NCBI RefSeq assembly: GCF_030317035.1
Contig: NZ_JASZYK010000012.1
Span: 62,001 to 126,000 of the forward strand
From: Variovorax sp. J22G73
GTDB lineage: Bacteria; Pseudomonadota; Gammaproteobacteria; Burkholderiales; Burkholderiaceae_C
Length of the DNA: 64,000 bases
Direction of reading: 5' to 3'
Positions 33,808 to 42,982 of the stretch are shown here, in pieces. Position 1 is the first letter of the stretch, and each line of letters starts with the position of its first letter. Both the position numbers and the translations under genes were made by a program. The notes under the pieces are model-generated. The model was given only the letters and a program-made list of their open reading frames with translations. It was not told the DNA's origin and did no database searches.

Positions 33808-35529
33808 TCAGAACGCCTTTTGAAGCTGGACGTACAGCCGCGGGCCGCGCTCGGCGCCGTCCGTCAGGGGCCGGGGCGTGCCGTCGCGCCATGCCAGCGT
33901 CGCGTTGATCGAGAAATTGCCCGGCCGCGACCAGCTCAGCCCCAGGCCGTAGCCGCGCAGGCTGTGCGAGTTCTCGCCGTCGAACGGCGAGGGGTGGCGC
34001 GCCAGCCGGCCGCGCGCCGCGTCGTAGAACAGGAAGGGCGTGAGCTCTTCGTTCACCGACCAGCGCCACTCGACAGTGCCGATCACGCCCTGGTCCGCCA
34101 GCAGCTCGCCCGAGGGGTAGGCGCGCACCGCGCGCGCGCCGCCGAGCGCGAGCTTTTCGGACGCATCGAGGTTCTTGCTGGCCCACTGGCCGCCGATGGA
34201 CAGGTACAGCGAGTGCCGCGGCACGATGGCCTGCAGCCGCGACAGCTGGAAGCTCAGCTTGCTGAAGCCGCCTTCGGTGTGGCGCCCGCCCAAGGCCTGG
34301 TCGTCGGCCAGGCTCTGCGGATCGCGGATGGACAGCGAGCCGTGGTACAGCGTGCCCGAGCTGGCCCAGTAGCCGCCGCCCAGCACGTCGTCGCGCCGCT
34401 CCCAGGTCCAGCCCACGCCGAAGCCGTGCACGCGCTTCTTGGAGTCGAACTCGAACGCGCGGATCTCGTCGTTCAGGTCCTTGCTGTCGGCGCTCAGGCG
34501 CAGGAACAGGTTCTGCTGGCGCTGCCGAATGAGCGGGTAGTTGAGCGACACGTCGAACACGTTGGCGCGGCCCTGCGCCTCGAGGTCGGAAAACTGCCCG
34601 CCCAGGTCGTAGCTGACGCGCGACAGCCCCACGCCCGCGCGCAGCCCGCTGGTGCCGATGGGCGCCTCGTACGACACGCGGCCGAACTGCAGCGCGCTGT
34701 TGTTGGAGACCATGACACGCGCGTCGAGGTTGTCGCCGATGCCGAAGGGGCTGAGCCAGCGCGCGGTGCCGCCCACCCGAAAGCGCCCCGATTCCTTGGT
34801 GCCGTGGTTGTCGGCCTCGCCGGTGAAGGCCCAGCGCGGCGCGGCCGTGACCTCGACCGACAGGTCGGTGGTGCCGGTCTGCCCGCCCTCTTGCAAGCCC
34901 GAGGACACCTTGACGCCGGGCTGGTCCGACAGCAGCAGCATGGCGCGCTCGTAGGCGGGCGCGTTGACGGCCTCGCCGGGTTGCAGCGGCGCCAGGAAGC
35001 CGCGCACGCGCGCCTCGCTGAGGGGCGCGTCGGGCGCGACGACCACGTCGACCTTGCCGAGGCGGCCTTCGATGACGCTGATCTCGACGACGCCGTCGCG
35101 CACGGTCTGCACGGGCACCACGGCCTGCGCGAGAAAGTAGCCGCGCTCCTTGTAGCGCGCGGTGATGGCCCTGGCCAGTTCCTCGAGGTCGCCGAGCGTG
35201 ACGTCGCGGCCGATGTAGGGGGCGGTGATGGACTGCAGTTCTTCGTTGCTCAGCGCCTTCACGCCGTTGAGCCGCAGGTCGGTGAGCTTGAACGCGATGC
35301 CGGCGGGGCGCGGCGGCGTGGGAAGCGTCTGCGGCGCGGCGGCATCGGTGGTCTGGGCCTGTGCAAGCGGCCGGCTGCAAGTGCCGCAGGGGTCTTGCGT
35401 GGGAAGCAGGGTGTGGGGGTCCGCGTCCGCCGCGTGGGTGCGTTGGGTGGCCACCAGCAAGGCGGCACTCACCAGTGCGGTGACTGCGAAGGCAATCGGC
35501 GTGGGTCGTTGGCTGGCACGTGTCCTCAT
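33808..35529 (-). CDS. TpsB: ShlB/FhaC/HecB-family outer-membrane transporter
   Basis: Product of 573 residues. Signal peptide (FAVTALVSAALLVATQRTHAA), a proline-rich N-terminal linker with DPCGTC, then POTRA domains from about 78 to 235 (FKLTDLRLNGVKALSNEELQ, YKERGYFLAQAVVPVQTVRDGVVEISVIEGRLGKVDV). The rest is a 16-strand barrel ending in Phe (LYVQLQKAF), typical of outer-membrane proteins. The loop motif ARAVRAYPSGE corresponds to the conserved VRGY-like tetrad. TpsB exports the TpsA partner encoded two bases downstream. It follows the CHAT gene after a 123-base gap on the same strand, so the three are probably one operon. Confidence 0.95.
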   Translation of the reverse strand: MRTRASQRPTPIAFAVTALVSAALLVATQRTHAADADPHTLLPTQDPCGTCSRPLAQAQTTDAAAPQTLPTPPRPAGIAFKLTDLRLNGVKALSNEELQSITAPYIGRDVTLGDLEELARAITARYKERGYFLAQAVVPVQTVRDGVVEISVIEGRLGKVDVVVAPDAPLSEARVRGFLAPLQPGEAVNAPAYERAMLLLSDQPGVKVSSGLQEGGQTGTTDLSVEVTAAPRWAFTGEADNHGTKESGRFRVGGTARWLSPFGIGDNLDARVMVSNNSALQFGRVSYEAPIGTSGLRAGVGLSRVSYDLGGQFSDLEAQGRANVFDVSLNYPLIRQRQQNLFLRLSADSKDLNDEIRAFEFDSKKRVHGFGVGWTWERRDDVLGGGYWASSGTLYHGSLSIRDPQSLADDQALGGRHTEGGFSKLSFQLSRLQAIVPRHSLYLSIGGQWASKNLDASEKLALGGARAVRAYPSGELLADQGVIGTVEWRWSVNEELTPFLFYDAARGRLARHPSPFDGENSHSLRGYGLGLSWSRPGNFSINATLAWRDGTPRPLTDGAERGPRLYVQLQKAF

Positions 35530-35652
35530 CTCGATGCTCCACCCTGCTCTTTTGCTGCTGTTGTGTTGACCGCGTCGGCGTGAGCCCGCCCTGAACAGCG
35601 AACCTCGAACCCGACACGGGGACCGGGTGTTCCAAAGGGAAAGAACGACATG

Positions 35653-37821
35653 TCAGCCCCCCACCGTCAGGCGCCAGTTGCCGATCAGGTTGAACGGCGC
35701 CCAGAAGAAGGGGTGGGACATCTTGGGGTCCTTCAACACCGCGAGCTGGCCGGCCTGCATCGCCTTCTGGATGTCGCGGCCCTTGGCGAGCTCGCCGTAG
35801 AGCGTGCCCATGAGCACCGCGGTGGCATCGTCGGAGACGGGCCACAACGAAGCGATCAGGCTGGAGCTACCGGCCGAGAGGAACGAGCGCGTGAAGCCCA
35901 GCACCTCGTCGCCCTGCGCGATGCGCCCGAGCCCCGACTCGCAGGCCGACAGGGTGACCAGCGCGGTGCCCTGCATCGGCAGGTCGAGGATCTCGTGGGC
36001 CTCCAGGAAATTCTGCTTGCCGCCCTCGTTGGCCAGCAGGATGCGCGAGTACAGCGGGTCGACCGCGTCGGCCTCCGCGTGCGCCGCCACGTGCATCAGC
36101 GGCGAGCGCGAGGCCACGTCGCGGAACTGGGTCTTGGTGGCGGCCGCGCCCATGTACAGCGTGTTGCGCGGGAACAGCTGCGCGAGCTGCTTCACCTCGG
36201 TCTCGGCGCCGGGCAGGTCGTACTTGTCCTCGATGCGCGGGTTGCCGAAGGCCACCAGCGAGGCGTTCACACGCGGCGTGCGCTGCGCGAGCTGCACCGC
36301 GATGCTGATCGACGGCGCCACCGCCACCGGATGCGTCTCGATGATGTAGCGGCCGTCCAGCCGCAGCGCCTGGAACGGCAGGTAGTGCAGCGGGCCGTGG
36401 GGCACCACGACCAGACGCTGCCCCGGTGCGAGGCCGAGCGGGCCCAGCAATGCGGCGCCCAGCTTGTCGGCGTTGGCGATGGCCGTGCGCCGGCCGCGCA
36501 CGATGGAGTTGCGAAAGGTCTCGACCAGCTCGGTCAGGTCGTCGCGCTTCACCGCCACCGTCTTCTCGGCGATGTCGGTGGGGCTCACGATCCACACCAC
36601 CAGGCGGTCGGGCAGCGAGTGGAACTGCACCACGCGCTCGTCGGGCGCCAGCGTGCGCTGCAGCGCGGCCAGGTCGATGGTGGTGGCGGCCTGCTCGTTG
36701 ATCTTCGCGCGGCCGCGCACCGCGTCGAGCAGCGCGCGCGAGCGGCTGTGCTCGCTCACCTCGAAGGCCTGGCGCGCGTCGCCCGCGTCGCTGTACACGG
36801 CCACGCCGCGCTCGAACACCGATTGCAGGTCGGAGAACAGGCCCATCTTGAATTCTTCGCTGCGAAAGCGCGCGCGCACCTTGTCCACGTCGCCCAGCGC
36901 GCGGCCCACGGCCTCGGCCGCGGCCTGCTTCTGGCCCAGCGCGAGCTCGCTGCGGGCCACGCCGTCCCACGCCCACAGGCGGTAGTACTCGGTGTCGGTG
37001 CCGACCTGGCGCGCGGTGAGCGCGCGGTACATGTCGCGCGCCTCGGCCGGCTTGTTCTCGGCCAGCAGCAGGCGCGCGCGGGTGCGGTCGAGCAAGGCGG
37101 TGAGCGGTGCGTCTTTCGGCGGCGCCATGGTGCCCAGCACCTGGCGCGCGCGCGCCGCGTCGCCCGACTCGATCAGCGCGTTCACCAGCGAGGCCTGCAC
37201 CAGCGGCGCATAACGCGGCGAGCTGTTGGCCAGCGCCTCGTCGTAGCTGAGCACCGCGCCCGAGAAATCGCCGCGGCGCGTGCGCACGTCGCCGATCACT
37301 TTCTGCGCGGGGCCGACCACCAGCTTGGGGTCGCGCGCCGGATGGCGCAGCGCCTCGCGTGCGAACTCCTCGGCCTTGTCGAGCTGGCCCGAGTAGCTGT
37401 AGACGATGGCCAGGTCCCGGTTGGCCATGGCCAGGAGGTTGGGGTCGTTGGTGGCGTTGGCCAGGTGCAGCGCCTTGCTGGCGGCGCGCACGCTCTGGCG
37501 GAACTCGCCGGCTTCGGCCAGTGCCACGGCCTGGCTGCAGTACTGGTAGCCCGAGAGCTTGACCGCGTCTTCGCCGTAGAGCACGGCGCCCTGGCTGGTG
37601 AGCGCCAGCAGGGTGTCGCCGTCGTCGAGCCGGGACTGCTCCATGCGGCTGCCCGCCGCCTCGGCGTTGGCCACCGCTTGCGCGGTGGGCTGCTGCGCCG
37701 ATGCCGCGGGCGCCAGGCCCGCAAGCAGCGCGCCCGTGACGCCCGCCAGCGCGACGGCCCCTGCCGCACGCGCACGAAGGCGCGCAGGGCGCTTCCATCC
37801 CCATCTCGAAAACCAAGCCAT
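35653..37821 (-). CDS. Exported TPR/CHAT-domain protein (caspase-like protease) of the TPS operon
   Basis: Product of 722 residues from ATG 37821 (MAWFSRW), chosen because GGGGG precedes it; an ATG at 37836 is possible. A clear signal peptide (AGAVALAGVTGALLAGLAPAASAQQ) predicts export to the periplasm. Residues about 75-330 are TPR helices (ALHLANATNDPNLLAMANRDLAIVY, LDKAEEFAREAL). The CHAT domain covers about 390-720 with the caspase-type dyad His581 (MHVAAHAEAD) and Cys627 (VTLSACESGLG), both intact. CHAT proteins are caspase-HetF-associated proteases or scaffolds. Position before tpsB and tpsA suggests processing or quality control of the secreted protein; that is inference. A hairpin GCCCGCC/GGCGGGC (37847-37863) lies just upstream. 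Confidence 0.9.
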   Translation of the reverse strand: MAWFSRWGWKRPARLRARAAGAVALAGVTGALLAGLAPAASAQQPTAQAVANAEAAGSRMEQSRLDDGDTLLALTSQGAVLYGEDAVKLSGYQYCSQAVALAEAGEFRQSVRAASKALHLANATNDPNLLAMANRDLAIVYSYSGQLDKAEEFAREALRHPARDPKLVVGPAQKVIGDVRTRRGDFSGAVLSYDEALANSSPRYAPLVQASLVNALIESGDAARARQVLGTMAPPKDAPLTALLDRTRARLLLAENKPAEARDMYRALTARQVGTDTEYYRLWAWDGVARSELALGQKQAAAEAVGRALGDVDKVRARFRSEEFKMGLFSDLQSVFERGVAVYSDAGDARQAFEVSEHSRSRALLDAVRGRAKINEQAATTIDLAALQRTLAPDERVVQFHSLPDRLVVWIVSPTDIAEKTVAVKRDDLTELVETFRNSIVRGRRTAIANADKLGAALLGPLGLAPGQRLVVVPHGPLHYLPFQALRLDGRYIIETHPVAVAPSISIAVQLAQRTPRVNASLVAFGNPRIEDKYDLPGAETEVKQLAQLFPRNTLYMGAAATKTQFRDVASRSPLMHVAAHAEADAVDPLYSRILLANEGGKQNFLEAHEILDLPMQGTALVTLSACESGLGRIAQGDEVLGFTRSFLSAGSSSLIASLWPVSDDATAVLMGTLYGELAKGRDIQKAMQAGQLAVLKDPKMSHPFFWAPFNLIGNWRLTVGG

Positions 37822-37964
37822 TGGACCCCCACGCATGGCCCTTCGAGCCCGCCGGAGGCGGGCCGTCGGCGTCGCAGAAGTGCGCGCCGTTCAGGCCTCG
37901 TGGGGAAAGTCTAGGAGCGGGGGGGTACCGCGGCTATTCGCAATAAGGTCTAGCGCGAACGGAC

Positions 37965-37976
37965 TACGGCGCCGTA
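37965..37976. promoter_or_regulatory. Perfect 12-bp palindrome between the divergent CHAT and vgrG genes
   Basis: TACGGCGCCGTA lies in the 258-base divergent intergenic region, about 145 bases from the CHAT start and about 105 bases from the vgrG start. Its symmetry and location fit an operator for a dimeric regulator, but no regulator is encoded next to it. Confidence 0.35.
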
Positions 37977-38004
37977 AAGGCGCGAGCTTTTGAAGGCTTC
38001 CCGG

Positions 38005-38054
38005 GTGACCATTGTTTGCAGTGCGATGCCGGTTGCCTCGGCAAACTGCCGCGA
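38005..38054 (+). promoter_or_regulatory. Shared vgrG 5' leader element, copy 2
   Basis: GTGACCATTGTTTGCAGTGC at 38005-38024 and GCAAACTGCCGCGA at 38041-38054, separated by 16 bases, as upstream of the first vgrG. The gap folds as TGCCG, a loop, CGGCA; compared with copy 1 at least one pair changes on both sides (G-C to C-G), which preserves pairing. It ends 25 bases before the start codon. Confidence 0.65.
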
Positions 38055-38079
38055 GTTTCTCCATTCGAAAAGGTCGCCG

Positions 38080-40929
38080 ATGACACGCACGCTGTCCGTT
38101 CAATCCCCTGCGATCCCTCTTGTTCTTGGACAGCCCGCGTTGGAGCCCGTGCGACTGTCAGGCCGCGAGGGCGTCAACAACCTGTTCGCCTACGAGCTTC
38201 GCCTCAAGACCCCCGATGCCCTGAACCTCGGTGCCAGCGGTGCAGCCGACTTCGAACTCGACGCCTTCATCGGACGCGAAATATCGTGCGTCCTGCAACT
38301 CGACGGCGCGGGGCAGTTCGTGCCGGGTGCCGTGGGTGCGTCGGTCGATCAAGTCGGTGCCGGTACGCGCCAGATCAACGCACTGATCACCGACGCGGCG
38401 ATGTGGGGCGAGGAAGGTCGCCACGTTCAGTACGTGCTCACGCTGCGCCCGTGGCTCCATCTCGCAACACTCACGACCGACTGCAGGATCTACCAGAACA
38501 AGACCGTCGTCCAGATCTTCGATGAACTGCTGGGCGGCTACGACTTTGCCGTGGAGAAGCGCCTGGTCGAAAGCTACCCCAGCCGCGACTACCAGACCCA
38601 GTACAACGAGAGCGACTTCGATTTTTTCAGTCGCCTGTGCCAGGAGTGGGGAATCAGCTACTTCTTCGAGCACAGCGGCGACAGGCATCGCCTCGTGCTC
38701 ATCGACAACATGGGCGCGTACAGAAAAAGCGACAGCGCCGCATACCAAGAGATCGACTACCGCGCCCCCGGCTGGAAAGGCGATGCCGAATGCATCCACA
38801 GCTTCGCTTCTCACAATCACCTGACGAGCGGCAGGTACGCCAGCCGAGACTACGACTACACGCGCCCCCGGGCCGACCTGGGCACGGCGCGCAGCGATCC
38901 GCGTGCGACCGGGCAGGCCGATGGCGAGGTCTATCAATGGCATGCAGACCGAGCAGGCAGTCACTACGCACAACCCAGGGCTGGCGGCGCAAATGCCGCA
39001 AATGCCGACGATGCCAACGACGCGCATGGCGAGGGTCGCCAGCTGGCACTGTTGCGCATGCAGGCCCTGCGCACGCACGGTGCGCGCGCTGAGGCCAGCG
39101 GCAACCTGCGCGGCATGGTGCCCGGCTGCAGCTTCATGCTGCGCAATCACCCACGCCAGAAAGCCAACACCGAATACCTGATCCTGGACACGCGGCTTCT
39201 CGTCGAAGACGTTGCGCAGGACAGCCAGATCGGCGATGCCGCCGCCGGACGAAAGCAGCGCTGGAAGGTGGAGGTTGACTTCACCGCGCACCCGATGACG
39301 GAACCGCTGCGCCCGGTGTCCACGCAAGCCAAGCCTTTCACGCATGGCCCTCAGTGCGCCCTCGTGGTCGGCCCCGCAGGGCAGAACATCTGGACCGACG
39401 AACTGGGCCGCATCAAGGTGCAGTTTCCGTGGGACCGAATCGGGCAGAAGGACCAGCACAGCACCTGCTGGATTCGCGTGTGCAGCCCGTGGGCTGGCAA
39501 CCAGCTCGGTGGCGTGCAGGTCCCGCGCATCGGGCAAGAGGTGATCGTCGATTTTCTGGGGGGCGACCCCGATCTGCCGATCTGCACGGGGCGCGCCTAC
39601 AACCAGGCGAACCTGCCGCCGTGGGCGTTGCCGGGGCAGTCGGCGCTCTCGGGTTTCAGAAGCCGGGAGCTAAGCGAAGACGGCGGCAATAGCGCGGCAG
39701 GACGCTCGAACCACCTCACGCTCGACGACACCGCCGGACAGATCCAGGTCCAGCTCAAGAGCGACCACCAGCACAGCCAGCTGAGCCTGGGGCACATCAC
39801 GCGCATCGAGGACAACGCCGGACGCAAGGACTCGCGGGGCGAAGGCTTCGAGTTGCGCACCGATGGGCACGGCGTGCTGCGCGCGCAGGACGGCATGCTC
39901 ATCACCACCGAGGCGCGCGGGAAGGCATTCGGGCATGCCAAGGACATGGGCGAGACGGTGGTCCGGTTGACCATCGGTCGCGACCAGCATGAGCGCCTGT
40001 CCGGGGCGGCACAGCAGGCCGAAGCGCATTCCACGGGCGACCAGGACGAGGTTGCCCGAGCGCTCAAGATCCAGAACGACGCCGTCAAGGGCTCGGGCTC
40101 GCCCGGCGACGGCCGTTTTTCCGAACTGGCCGAGCCGCACCTCGTGCTGGCCAGTCCGGCGGGCATCGAAACCAGCACGGGGCAATCCACCCACATTGCC
40201 AGCGCCGAGCACAACGCCCTCACCAGCGGAGGACACACCAGCATTTCCGCAGCCAGGAGCTTGCTGGTAAGCGTTGGACAGGCGATCCGGCTCTTCGCCT
40301 ACCAAACAGGGATTCGGCTGTTCGCGTTCGGGGGAGACATCGACATCAAGGCGCTCAAGCAGAGCATCAACATCCTGGCGAAGCTGAACATCGTTCAGGT
40401 CGCCAACAAGATCACCATCACCGCCAAGGAAGAGCTTTTGCTCAATGGCGGTGGCAGCACGCTCCGCCTCAATGCCGCGGGGATCGAAGAGGCAACGTCG
40501 GGTCGGCACATCGTGTACGCCGTCGTTCACAGCATGGTCGGCCCGAAGAATGCGCCCACCCGCTCGGTGAGCGGTGCGTCAAGCCTCGAACTCAAGAACG
40601 AGAAAGCGCTGAGCTTCGTGCTGCTGTCGCACGCCCTGGACGGACGGGCGCTCGGCTTCGAGCCCTATGTTTTGTACAAGGACGGAGCGAAGGTGGCCGA
40701 CGGCGTGACCGATGCGCAGGGCCGGGTGGTCATTGAGACGCATGAGGACGACACGACGTCGTACAAGGTCAAGCTCACCAACGGCAATGAATACGAGTTG
40801 CCCGTCAAGGCGCAGCTGCAAAGCGCCGACGACAAGCTCGCCGCCACCGGGTATCGCGCGGCGCACAGCGAGACGAACAACCGCATGCAGCACTACCTCC
40901 AACGCCGTGACGACGAAAGCAATCCATGA
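38080..40929 (+). CDS. vgrG: Type VI secretion tip protein VgrG (TssI) with C-terminal extension, second copy
   Basis: Product of 949 residues from ATG 38080 (MTRTLSVQS). Same core as the first copy: gp27-like base (RQINALITDAAMWG, YNESDFDFFSRLCQEWGISY), gp5 OB fold (VVGPAGQNIWTDELGRIKVQFPWDR) and DUF2345. It adds about 100 residues at the C-terminus. The stretch FEPYVLYKDGAKVADGVTDAQGRVVIETHE near residue 880-910 looks like a transthyretin-like domain, a type known to bind effectors. A short insert of Asn/Ala/Asp repeats (NAANADDAND) in the middle comes from 9-bp repeats near 38991. The stop overlaps the Tle5 start (ATGA). No DUF4123 adaptor gene is present, which fits direct loading through the extension. 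Confidence 0.96.
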   Translation: MTRTLSVQSPAIPLVLGQPALEPVRLSGREGVNNLFAYELRLKTPDALNLGASGAADFELDAFIGREISCVLQLDGAGQFVPGAVGASVDQVGAGTRQINALITDAAMWGEEGRHVQYVLTLRPWLHLATLTTDCRIYQNKTVVQIFDELLGGYDFAVEKRLVESYPSRDYQTQYNESDFDFFSRLCQEWGISYFFEHSGDRHRLVLIDNMGAYRKSDSAAYQEIDYRAPGWKGDAECIHSFASHNHLTSGRYASRDYDYTRPRADLGTARSDPRATGQADGEVYQWHADRAGSHYAQPRAGGANAANADDANDAHGEGRQLALLRMQALRTHGARAEASGNLRGMVPGCSFMLRNHPRQKANTEYLILDTRLLVEDVAQDSQIGDAAAGRKQRWKVEVDFTAHPMTEPLRPVSTQAKPFTHGPQCALVVGPAGQNIWTDELGRIKVQFPWDRIGQKDQHSTCWIRVCSPWAGNQLGGVQVPRIGQEVIVDFLGGDPDLPICTGRAYNQANLPPWALPGQSALSGFRSRELSEDGGNSAAGRSNHLTLDDTAGQIQVQLKSDHQHSQLSLGHITRIEDNAGRKDSRGEGFELRTDGHGVLRAQDGMLITTEARGKAFGHAKDMGETVVRLTIGRDQHERLSGAAQQAEAHSTGDQDEVARALKIQNDAVKGSGSPGDGRFSELAEPHLVLASPAGIETSTGQSTHIASAEHNALTSGGHTSISAARSLLVSVGQAIRLFAYQTGIRLFAFGGDIDIKALKQSINILAKLNIVQVANKITITAKEELLLNGGGSTLRLNAAGIEEATSGRHIVYAVVHSMVGPKNAPTRSVSGASSLELKNEKALSFVLLSHALDGRALGFEPYVLYKDGAKVADGVTDAQGRVVIETHEDDTTSYKVKLTNGNEYELPVKAQLQSADDKLAATGYRAAHSETNNRMQHYLQRRDDESNP

Positions 40930-42977
40930 GCGACCTGCGCCCCATGCACGACACCCAGCACAAATCGGTCGTCCCTTTGTGCGCAGCCACGGGCACCGCC
41001 ATCGGCAGCGCGCAATGGCTTCTGGAGAAGAAGGGCGACGACGAGAAATCGCCGGTCCTGCATCACAACAATCTGCGCCTCTACCTATGCGGCGAAGAAA
41101 CGTTCGAGCAGATAGCAGTCGACATTCGAAACGCAAAGCACAGTATCGATCTCGTCTGCTGGGGCTTCGATCCTGCGATGGAACTCACACGCAACACTGC
41201 CGAACAATGGCCACGTGGCGACACCTGGGGTGACCTGCTGCTGGGCGCTGCGCAGGGAAGATTCAACAACGCAAAGCCGGTCACGGTACGTCTTCTGGTG
41301 TGGTACGACTTCATTGGCAGCGCCGCGGTGAACAACATGCCGGGCTACAGGACCGAGGCGCCGTATGAACGCAACAAACGGGGTCTGTTGTTTCCCCCAT
41401 CTCCCTCCGTGCGTGATCGGCGAGAGATCTTCAATTCGCGTTGGTACAAAGATGTCGTGGCGGGAAACCATCAGGCCCTGTCGCTTCGCACCCGCGGCGG
41501 CGTTCATGGCGACGTGATGGCCAGCCTGGAAAGCGAAGCAAGCGCCAAGGGACTGGGTCGCGTCGAGCGGCTCGGCTTTGAATATCTCGCGACCCATCAC
41601 CAGAAGACTATCGTCATCGACTACGAGGGCGACAAACCCTGCGGCTATGTGCTCGGCCTGAATTCGGTCACCGACTACTGGGACACCACGGTACACAAGT
41701 TCGACGACCCGAGGCGCGGCCAGAGCTGGGAAGGTGCGAATGACGCGGAGCCCGGCCTCAAGCCGTATCAGGACTACGGTTGCCGCATCGAAGGACAGGC
41801 ACTGGCGGCCGTCTGCAAGAACTTCACCGAGGCCTGGAACAAAGCCGACGCGAACGGCAAGGGTGCGGGCGGCAATGTCAGCCGGGAGTTCGATCTCAAG
41901 GCCACGCCCGCGAACCTGACCCGCAACCTTGTCGCCCCGCGCCAGAGCGCGCAGATCTTGCGCACGCTGCCTTCCGCCGATGGCAGCGAGAAGTCGATCC
42001 ACCGCCTCTATGACCATGCGATCAGCTTCGCGCGTCACTATTTGTACGTGGAGAACCAGTACTTCCAGCACGCGGCCTGGGTCAAGCAACTGAAGCACCT
42101 GCGTGCGGAACATCTTAAGGGTTGCGAAAAAGCAAAGCTGGCCATGACCGATGTGCCCAAGCTGCATGTGATGGTCGTGACCCCCACGCCGGAGCGCCAG
42201 CAGATGGTGCCGCGAACGCACGACACGGTAACGGAGCTGGGACATGGCTCGTCCATGCCGAACCAGGCCAAGATGGTGGAGGAAGAAATTGCGCGCTACG
42301 ACGCCGTGCAGGAAGCCCGAAGGCGCGCCCAGGATCCGCTGATGATCCCGCCGCCGGCGCCCCTGTCCGCCATCGCCCAGGCCTACAAGGACGCGGGCGG
42401 CGGCAAGAGCGACGACGCAGCCCGCAAGGAGCTGGAGGGCCAGTTCGCCATGCGCTCGTTGGTGGCCAGCCTTTGGACCTTCGATACGAACTGGCAGACC
42501 ACGCAGAAGAAAGAGCTGGACAGACTCAGGGAATGGACGGACACGTCGACCTACGACAAGAGCGGGAAGGACAGCAGCCGAAACAGTCAGCACATCAAAA
42601 GCATGAGCGACAAGCTGTACAAGGCGCGCTACCGCGAAATCTACATCCACAGCAAGCTGATGATCATCGACGACAGCATGTTCACGCTGGGCAGCGCCAA
42701 TCTCAACCTGCGCAGCTTCGCGGTGGACAGCGAGATCAACATCGCAAGCGACGATGCGGCCACGGCCAAGAATCTGCGCGAGCGGGTATGGGGGCAGCAC
42801 ACCGACGGGAAGTTCGCGGGTGGGGTGGCGACGGATCAGAAGGTGATGTACGACACGTTTCAGAAATGGCAAAAAGAGGCCGGCAACAACCTGACAAGGC
42901 AAAAAAGCGGCCTCCAGCCGTCCTGCTTCCTTGTTGCATTTCACGACGACCGTACTAGCAAGCTTCGGTTGAGCTGA
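40926..42977 (+). CDS. Tle5-type phospholipase D T6SS effector
   Basis: Product of 683 residues with two PLD catalytic motifs of the HxKxxxxD type: H225-Q-K227...D232 (HQKTIVID) and H575-S-K577...D582 (HSKLMIID), the second followed by GSANLNLRS. These two half-sites form one active site that cleaves phospholipids, in Tle5 mainly phosphatidylethanolamine, in the periplasm of target cells. There is no signal peptide, as expected for T6SS cargo. It directly follows and overlaps vgrG and is followed by a Sel1-repeat lipoprotein, the usual Tle5 immunity type. Length matches the roughly 700-residue family. Nothing suggests inactivation. Confidence 0.93.
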   Translation: MSDLRPMHDTQHKSVVPLCAATGTAIGSAQWLLEKKGDDEKSPVLHHNNLRLYLCGEETFEQIAVDIRNAKHSIDLVCWGFDPAMELTRNTAEQWPRGDTWGDLLLGAAQGRFNNAKPVTVRLLVWYDFIGSAAVNNMPGYRTEAPYERNKRGLLFPPSPSVRDRREIFNSRWYKDVVAGNHQALSLRTRGGVHGDVMASLESEASAKGLGRVERLGFEYLATHHQKTIVIDYEGDKPCGYVLGLNSVTDYWDTTVHKFDDPRRGQSWEGANDAEPGLKPYQDYGCRIEGQALAAVCKNFTEAWNKADANGKGAGGNVSREFDLKATPANLTRNLVAPRQSAQILRTLPSADGSEKSIHRLYDHAISFARHYLYVENQYFQHAAWVKQLKHLRAEHLKGCEKAKLAMTDVPKLHVMVVTPTPERQQMVPRTHDTVTELGHGSSMPNQAKMVEEEIARYDAVQEARRRAQDPLMIPPPAPLSAIAQAYKDAGGGKSDDAARKELEGQFAMRSLVASLWTFDTNWQTTQKKELDRLREWTDTSTYDKSGKDSSRNSQHIKSMSDKLYKARYREIYIHSKLMIIDDSMFTLGSANLNLRSFAVDSEINIASDDAATAKNLRERVWGQHTDGKFAGGVATDQKVMYDTFQKWQKEAGNNLTRQKSGLQPSCFLVAFHDDRTSKLRLS

Positions 42978-42982
42978 TCACC

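Noticed and set aside
28733..33823. A 1696-codon open frame on the plus strand
   Set aside because: It is antisense to tpsA and has shadow composition (Arg/Ala/His-rich), with no recognisable motif.
28226..35845. A 2539-codon fused frame on the minus strand
   Set aside because: The part upstream of 33805 is an out-of-register reading of tpsB. The ATG at 33805 starts a complete TpsA with signal peptide.
38005..38024. Sigma-54 type -24/-12 promoter in the shared vgrG block
   Set aside because: The GG of the -24 element reads GA and the spacing to the GC of the -12 element is one base short. The resemblance is too weak to call.
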